A DNA stretch of 64,000 nt from Pegea sp. RAD2-039 (lineage: Eukaryota > Chordata > Thaliacea > Salpida > Salpidae). Positions 55,537 through 64,000 of this stretch are shown here, one piece after another. Within the stretch, counting starts at the first letter, position 1. Each line of letters opens with the position of its first letter. Location: assembly GCA_034620365.1 (NCBI GenBank), contig JAQGEQ010000145.1, positions 124,001 to 188,000 of the forward strand. The letters are read 5' to 3'. Below the pieces are notes generated by a model. The model was not told the origin of the DNA, did not search any database, and was given only the letters and a program-made list of their open reading frames with translations. The translations under genes and the position numbers were made by a program.

Positions 55537-58500
55537 CTATGGAATTGAAAAGTGATCAAGATTTAGAGTTATATCAAAGACAATTAAAATTACAGATCAT
55601 TAACAAAGTTATTTTTGGTTATACTCTTATACTGTGAAAATTTATTTCAAGTGTGTCGTTGAAAATGAGTTTGAAGCTCTGTAAACCACAAATGACCAAA
55701 TAGTTATAAGTTGATAAAGATATTTGTTAAATAAAATAAACACAGCTATAAAATGAATATATTTAAAAGTTATATAGAAAGACTAAACTTACACGATCCG
55801 TAGAACATTTTTTACTAATTAAATAAAAATTAAATCGATTTAAAAAAATTGATTGTTGAACATCTACATCTAATAACAATAACAAATTCAAAATAACTTT
55901 ATTCAGCAAACTGACATCAGCATATTAGTAAAGTGTTCACATGATAAAGCAGTTTATTAAAGTTTGAAAATGTCATTTTCAGTTTTCCTCTATTTTATGA
56001 TACTTGGAGAAATTTGTTCTTTAGGAAATCAGCTGTCAGCAGCTTTTTAAATCTTGTTTAAATTCGACAATAGAGGATTTCATTTAAACAAGTTTGGCTT
56101 TTATTCAAGAGATCATTTTTTTAGTTGATACAAATTTCGGATGTAAATTTGATGGAAATTAACTAATTTCTTAAACTTTTAAAAATAGAATTTAAAATAG
56201 AATCTGTTTAACAGAATAAACCAACATAAAAAACAATTTAAAAACTTATAAAATTCTTTCAATTCATTGAATTTACTAAATCGTCTAGTTTGATTATTTA
56301 CAAATCTTTGAAATTAAACTTAATACTCCGAGCAAACTGTAAAAGCTCTCGCTAACAATTTATTATACTTTTTGTAGATCATTACATTCAAGGTATGTTA
56401 CATGCAACACATTTATGAGTTTTGAGATTACAAAAGATTAGTTTGTAAAACAATTCTTTTCTTGGCCTATTTTTCTTGGCCGAGAAGTTTCACAGGTCAA
56501 GATATTATTCGACCTAGCTGGCTTTATATAAATTTTTTTTCTTTGCGTGACTTAAACCAGTCTTTTATTGCGTAAAAGCAAAGTTTTTATGCCAGGCTAA
56601 TATCTTGATGATATATCGGTAGTCTTTAAATACAATTCAATTTGTTATTATTTAAATAAAATATCTATTTTGAGGAACTTCATAAAATCTTATCAAAAAC
56701 TAAAAAACTTTTTAAAATATTGTTTTCTAAATTATTTCTATGAAAAAGTTAAAAACAATTTTTAATTGAAGATAAAAGTTGAAAATATTCTAAACTTTCG
56801 AAACTTAACTCTAAAGAACTGACGTGTAAGGGTAAATACCACTTTCAATGAAATGATTATGAAAAGTAAACTTATGAATGAATGACTATGTATGTATAAG
56901 TTTTAACTTTTAATGTAACTGAAACGTATAAGAAGATAATAGTCTGAATTTAGATCATTCAAATGATGTCATTCATAAGTATGATACAACAAGTACTTTT
57001 CCTAAAGATAACTTTGAACTGGTTTAAGTAAACTTTTTTTAACTTTTATATTAAACATATTCTTTAAAGTTTTCAAAAATGAATGAAGCAAATCTTGAAA
57101 AAATGTTACGAAGCAAAAACCAGCAAATATTCTTAGGGAGATTTCAATTAAGAATAAAAATTAACAACGAAAGTGAAAATTCAAAAGTTACAACAAATAT
57201 TATTTGACAATTTATTATCATTAATTGATAATTACGAATATTTATTTTTTTACTTTAATGCTAATAATAACAACTTAAATTTAACTAAATTTTGAAATCT
57301 AAATTTGTTCATTAAGAAGTTAAAACTTTTATAAATTAAACATCAGATAGAAAAACATCTTATCAACAATTTATATTCGCTTTTTAAGAAATTATTTCTG
57401 CATCCAGTAACTGAAGAACTCATGATTTAATACACTAAAAAAATAAATTTCTAGATTTTTAAATCCCTGCTTGTTTTCAAGATTTTAATTGATGTAAATG
57501 AAATCTAATACGTTATAAGCAAAACACAAAAGACATAAAAAATATATTTAAGAAATAATTATTATAGTTATAAGATTTAAAATGTTCAAGTAGCTTATAC
57601 AATAAGTTGATTGAAAATCAAATTTTATTTCAATTAATTAATTATTTATATAATTAAAAGATAGCAAGATACAATAACAATTACTTCTTAAAGATATGCT
57701 AATTGATTTGTATAAAAGTTGTACAAGTTGTAAAAGTAACATTTGATTATAAGCTTTCAATAATCTAGATAATTATGTTTTTCCAAACATCTTGTAATTA
57801 ACCTGAAACTTTCTGCAAACAATCAAAACGAACTTCTCTTTACTACTATTTGGTTTACAAACTGTGAAAAATCTTGCATTTGGTAAAAGATGAAGTTTAC
57901 TGACGATTAAATATTACTTTTACAACTTTTTTTTCTTTTTTTCGTATTCTCTTGCACCAGTAAGTGTTCAAACTTCTCAACTTAAAATTTATCTACATAT
58001 CTCTTGTTCGCTCGCCTGATACTATATGATTAGATAATTGTACTGAAATAGAAACGAAACAACATCACTTGCCATTTATTTAAAAGATATTTCAATTAGT
58101 TTATAATCATAAGTTGTAAAGCTTAACAACAAAGTCAAAATTATTAAATCAAAAGTATATATCAAAACTTATTTCTTCTTAATTTTTCGTTTTAAAGCTT
58201 TAAACAAGATTAGTTGTTTACAACATAAAACTAATTGCTGTGTAAAGCTTCTAACATCATTAAATTGTCGTTCTAAATAGTTGAAACAACTACATGCGTT
58301 AGTTCAACAACCCAGCAAAGTACAAGCAGACTACATTGCTTTAAATGGTGTACACTGAGTATTTAGTTCATCGTCGATCAACTATAAGCTATCTATCAAA
58401 ATTCTTTTAAATTTTTCACTTTTTAGTTGCTCAGCAACTATTTTGCTACGCTAAATTTGATTTCATTTATTTTAAATTCCAGCAATAAAAGACTTTAATA

Positions 58501-61500
58501 AAACTGAAGAATTATTTTATTATCTTTATAGAAAGTTAATATTTACCAAAATTTTGAATAGTATAATAACTTTAGTATATCAAAAAGTAATTAATCTTTC
58601 AAATAAGTCTTTTTTGTTCGAAAAAAATGTTGTTTCAAACTTTTTGTCGAAATAGTTCACATCAAGTTGAAGTCAAAACATGTTTTTTAACATTAAATAT
58701 ATTTAAATACTTTCAGCTTCCAAATTTATATCTATTATAAATAAAACATCTAATTGTTTACTTTTTGGTTGAAAACATTTATTTCAAAAGCATCAAAATA
58801 ATGTTTTAAAATTATCCAAATTTATTTAAATAGTTAAAGTATTTAAGTATGCTAATAATTGCTAATTGTAACAAAAATTCGTCTACATTTTACCTTCTTA
58901 AAAACAAAAGAATTAAATTTATTCATGCTTGGAGCCCACCATCTTTATTAAAAGCCTTCTTTAACTTTTTATGTCAACATATTTTAAATAATAAAAAATT
59001 AATAAAAGGAGAAAATGTCCTTGCTCTCTTAAGATATTGATTTTTTTATCAAAGTGAAACAAATTTAACTTTCATTAACTTCATAGAAATTTTATTTTGA
59101 GTCATTTAAGAATATTATGTATTTAAAAGTTTTGTTTTTATTATATTATGTTTATGATAAAATTAAAAGAATTTGTTAAAAATTACATTTTTATTATCCA
59201 ATTTTAACTGTATAATCACTAATACAAAGCTATGAAAATTAAATTCATAAAATATTTTGTTAAACAATTATAGTCAATTACTAGAAATATATTTTTAATT
59301 TCATTTGTTTAAGCTTTTCATTCAATCAGAAAAATTTACAAAAATCTTTAAAAATCTATCTAAAAGTTTACAAGCTGTAAATATTTTCACTCACTTTTAT
59401 AACGATCCAACTTTATACTAAGTTGCAGCCAAGAATGGAAAAGGAAGAGCTTCCATTATAAAATCGATTTGATTTGTAGTAAATCGAATATAGACAATTA
59501 ACCATCCATTAATTTAAGTTGTGTATAAGTTAACCCAGAACAAACTATCTTCTTTTAAAAACGTTTGGCTTTACCTATTATCAGCTGATATAGTATTAAA
59601 ATAATTATAATTGTTCTAAGAATTTTTTTTAAATTCCAAACGACATAATGTTTTTGTAAAGTCACAAACCCGATTAATTCAGAAACCAAAAGCTTTAATT
59701 AAGTGAGACAAACTCAGCTCCTTATAAAATTGATTTAAAATAAATGTTACTTATTAAGTAAAGTACTACTAGGTCTTTTAACTTCATTTTATCAAACTTT
59801 TAAAACATCTTGACAAATATTTTTGTAAGTTCTGTAAGTAGAAGACAAAAACATTAGACTAATTTTTGAACTGTCTTTAAATTGAAATGATTAAATACCA
59901 TTTGAGTATTCTACAACTTAAACTGAAACAATTTTCCTAAGCTTAAGGAAACCCAAAATATTTTAGATTTCTTTTTAATTTTACCTACTTGAAAGTCAAT
60001 CTTATATTTATCTTACAAAAATATGTTATGAGGATTTAGATGCTGCAAATAAATGTCTTCAAGATCTCGTCGTTGTTGATTATTGTTGAAAATTGTTCAT
60101 AAATTAAGGTGCCAAAAAAACGTAATTGAAATTTCAGTAAATGTTTGTTCGTTACCTGAAATTGAGGTGGTAATTGCTGGCACAAATAATCAAAGTTTTT
60201 CTAACCCCTGATAAGCACTTGAGTTGATGCATTAAAAATCTATTTGAAAGATAATAAATTAGCTTACTCAACATTTGACGTTTTAACATTAAAAAGATTA
60301 ATTTTTTACAAATAAAATATTTATCTATTACTTTCCAATCTAGTATCTTTTCTATAATAAATATTCTTCAAAATCACCAAACTTTATATAATTTTAGACA
60401 TTTATTTCATTTTCCATCAACAAATTATCAGGTAATAACTGGTGTTTAATCTTTAAGTTAAAAGACATCAAATCAAAAATAATTGATATTTGCTAAATCT
60501 TATATTTCTAGATCATTTTTCTAACAATATTTCAAATTTTTTTGTTTCAAATAAAAACAATTTTTGTAAAAAATTTAGTCAATAAGAATTTAATTAATTT
60601 TGTTGTAAATTAAATTTACAACTTTCGAAAGTAAAAAAAAAACATTCATTTCATTAATAATGTACTTTAGTATAAACTGATTAATAATTTTCTTTAATCA
60701 ATTTTTTGATTAAAATTGAATCAATTATTAGACTTTCTGATGTCATCTGCTATAGTTTAGAATACTACTTCTTATGTTTATAAAATATACGATGTAATAA
60801 TGATATAAGTAGCAAGAATATAGTAGTTGTTTTAATAAACGATAATAACTGTTTTAAGTTTAAAACTTTGAAGGGGCTACACTAGCGAGAAAATGCTTGT
60901 AACTAACTCTTTTTTAGAAAAGTTAATCTCTAATTAGCTATTGATCTAATTAATCTCTATTAACCTAATTATTACATTCACTAAACCAACATTTACAACG
61001 ATTCACAAAAAAATCATCTTTTTTATACAAATATTTACCGAACATTTCAAAATCAGCTGAGATAACCAAAATAGTTTATTTCAAAATACTGCTAGGATTT
61101 TTATAACCAAGCAACGTTTAATTTGATGGTTATGTTGAAAATAGAGTGTCATGTTGAGTTAGAGGTAAAGGAGAAATTAGATTAAATTTTTTAGTCATAA
61201 ACAATAAAACATCAATTTCATTTGATGTGTCTAAGCGTCAGATAAAAAGAGCTAAAAATTTTATAACTACAACTGTACAATAAATCAATTTCTTTTAGAA
61301 GTAATTTAAGTAAGTAGAAAAAGTTTGTGAGACTCTTTGATTTTTAGATATTTATTCTTGATTATATTTTGTTTCTTATTTGTTCAGTAAAAGTAAAACA
61401 ATTGTACTTTTAACTTTACTAGACTTCTACCCTTTTGGTCATTTTTTAAATTGACTAATTTTCTTCTTGGCTTTTAAAAACGTAAATTTAAATTTAAATG

Positions 61501-64000
61501 TAAATCAATAAAATACAAAAAGATTGAAATTAGAATCTACAGAAATAAAAATTTACATGAAAAATAAATATTAGAAAAACTGAATTACTTTTTTATTGTA
61601 GAATTGTATAACAAAATTATTTTAAAGAAAAATATATACAAGAAAATCTGTTTTAATAAACTTTTGAATTTCTGAAAAACTATTTGTAACTGTTTCAAAT
61701 TTGATTTCATTAGAAATTTATATATATCTAAAAAATTGAATGCGAGTATTTTTATTTAATAAATTTATTTTACAACATTTTAATTTATCCGAAAAAAGTT
61801 TTCTTTAAGTAATTTTAGTCATTAAAACTTATTCTAATTAAAACTGTTTAAAATTTAATATATTTTAAACGATTTTAGCTTTTTACCAACTTTTTAGAAG
61901 AAATAATTTAATCAATTTTTATATTGTAAATGTTCTCTCAAAAATACAACATAACTTTTTAACATCTATTTAAGTTGTTGGTTTATTTTGATTAAAACTG
62001 TTTACACTGCTAAAACGGAAGCTTTTTATATTTTAACATCATTTAGTTTGTTTTGATTAACTCTGTTTTGATAAAATCTATTTTGATAAAAATCTTTGCA
62101 AACTACATTTTCTAGAACCTTTCTAATTAAATCTTCTATTTATCAAATTTAAACTAAAAAAGATATTTCAAGTCTCAGAGTTTTATCAAATTCAGTTTTG
62201 AAATTGTTAATAAGACTTTCACAAAGTTTTAAAGAAAAAAAACAAAGAATATTCGTTTAAGTTACTTTGTAACAAACCTTTTGAAAACTATCCAAGGAAC
62301 TAGAGGCATAAAAACTGTTTATCAGCTTTAAAAATTCTGTACCAAACCTTAAAATTAGAAATACGAAAATAAAAATTGATTTCTCTGTTTCAAAAAGATA
62401 TTATATCGTTTTTGTGCTTTTAAATGCTTAAATATATATTTTAATAATCAAGTAATTTTCTGTAAGTTTAGCATTTAAGAAATCAAACTATTTAAAAAGA
62501 ATTAAAGTTTATAGCCTTATGGTGTATTTAGTAAAATATCTGGCTGCAAACTTCAGATAATTTCTTAATTATTTTAATGTAAGAAGTTTTAAGCGTTTAG
62601 TAACATCAAAGTCTTAATAAATAGTTTTATATTTAAGAAAGAAAAACAATTTTTTGAAGTTCATTTACGGCTATCTGATATATTTTGTCATAGATTTGAA
62701 ATTGTTTTAGATATAATGATAAATGTAATAAATGTAATATAAAAAGTTTTTTTTAATAATTCTGTTTGCGATTTAATAATTTAGCTTAAATAAATTTACC
62801 CTAAACTGAAAAATTACAATGTACAAACATATTTATATAACAAAAGTACCTTCCTGATATTTGAAAATTATCAAAAACTTTCATAAGTAACCAAACTAAT
62901 AAATAAAATCTACCACTTTTGAAATTATAACGAAGAGTTAAAAGATGTTTTCGGCCGAAACAACTAAGATATAAAAATTTAATAAAATAATTCAAGCCTA
63001 CTTAGCATATGTCATAAACTATATACAGTAATTCAACTTTAATTAACCCGCTAAGCACATGATATTAAACTTTACCTTAGACCGTATGTCTTTCACAGGG
63101 AGATTAAATAAAAATAGGTCAACTTAAATCAGTTTTTTATCATCAAACAAATCCTACATTATGAACAAAAACTTAACTAATTTGATCAAACAGATTGAAT
63201 CAATAATAAATTTTTTGTATATATTAATGTGTAATTATGTTAAAACTTTTGTACATTTATTTATAAAATTTTCAGAAATATTTTAGTTTATTTAACGTAG
63301 CTTGATATGACTATTTAATTTTATTAAATTTCCATTATCTGAAAATAACTAATTCTAAATGAGAATTTGAATAGATAAAAATTCAGATTTACTTATATTC
63401 TGAATAAAGACGTAATTAATATCAGGAACTAAAATCAGATTTACTTTAAAACATAAATTATAAAATGAAAAATATAACGATGAAAATACAATGTAAGCAA
63501 ACATTGGTATAATTACATGAAGTGATTTGTAAATAGATTCATCTAAAGTAGATTCATGTACGCTTGAGCTTAATCGATAAAATATTTTAGCTAAAAACTT
63601 AAATTTAACTTTCAGGTGAATTAATTGCTTTATATATAAATATTATTTTGATTGATATGTAAACAAAAACTAATTAATTGAGTAATACAAAATGATATAA
63701 AATAGTTTTAATTCAAACCTTAGCTTTCTAATTAAAAATACTTTAAAGTTGTTAAAAATAGAAATTGTTCATTTCAACCTAGTTAGATAAGTTAGGATAG
63801 TTAAAAAGCAAATAAATTATACTAACCAATACATTAATGAATTAAAAAATGATTTACAAATTTGGAAGCAAATTTTCAATAGTGACTTGTGACTTTCTCA
63901 AATATACTTTTATTCGTAATATTAATTACATAATAATATTTATAAATTTATTAATCTAAAAATATTCTTTAAAAGTTTAAAAACTAATGAGTTTGGCAGT
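55537..64000. other. AT-rich DNA without recognisable genes
   Basis: About 8.5 kb of extremely AT-rich sequence. It may include the signal-peptide exon and promoter of the GPCR. Two short minus-strand coding-like pieces near 60165 (ending CAG|GTAACG) and 60080 (DLEDIYLQHLNPHNIF before GTAAGA) could be exons of an unknown gene but match no family I know. An imperfect inverted repeat lies at 56497-56608. Confidence 0.45.
56497..56608. repeat. Imperfect inverted repeat
   Basis: TCAAGATATTA at 56497-56507 is the exact reverse complement of 56598-56608, and inside it CTGGC (56518-56522) pairs with GCCAG (56591-56595). It could be a decayed MITE or a hairpin. No target-site duplication was identified and chance is possible in such DNA. 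Confidence 0.35.

Noticed and set aside
55971-56050. Short plus-strand signal-peptide-like frame starting MSFSVFLYFM
   Set aside because: Only about 26 codons, no donor site and no downstream exon.

Overview
The window is a strongly AT-rich stretch of an animal nuclear genome. Every gene is split by GT-AG introns. The recognisable proteins are metazoan: USP7, flotillin-1, the stimulatory G-protein alpha subunit, a five-MAM/LDL-A/serine-protease mosaic protein and a secretin-family (class B1) GPCR with calcitonin-receptor-like motifs. There is no bacterial, viral or organellar signature. Intron sizes are bimodal: a sharp class of about 47-56 nt occurs in nearly every gene, beside introns of hundreds to thousands of nt. 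AT-richness, mini-introns and a calcitonin-receptor-like GPCR point to an invertebrate bilaterian, for example a rotifer, flatworm, nematode-like animal or tunicate. The sequence alone does not decide between these.

Layout. 1-3155 (-): 5' two thirds of USP7, running off the left edge. 7647-8582 (-): five exons of an unassigned leucine-rich-repeat protein. 9838-10430 (-): broken non-LTR (LINE) retrotransposon. 10841-10922 (+): tRNA-Ser(AGA) with its oligo-T terminator. 12241-13890 (-): complete flotillin-1. 18.0-20.5 kb: likely promoter and 5'UTR of the next gene. 20554-27501 (+): complete Gs-alpha gene in 12 coding exons. Its last intron is almost entirely a 15-bp minisatellite with an 11-unit higher-order period. 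29222-30033: a second, 26-bp minisatellite beyond the Gs 3' end. 30774-39345 (-): secreted MAM x5 - LDL-A - S1 protease gene. 41230-43100 (-): decayed Ty3/gypsy-like LTR element. 43954-55182 (-): class B1 GPCR lacking only its signal-peptide exon. 55.5-64 kb: AT-rich DNA with no gene I can support.

The genes are not an operon. Two act in the same signalling layer: Gs-alpha is the usual partner of class B1 receptors. They sit on opposite strands about 16 kb apart, and I infer no regulatory link. The most unusual structures are the two minisatellites around the Gs 3' end, the cluster of exact TGACGTCA palindromes between 26.5 and 37.2 kb, the mini-intron class, and the protease's Asn at the S1 specificity position together with a long basic insert before its activation site. 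Exon coordinates were read by eye and checked by phase continuity; an off-by-one at individual boundaries is possible.
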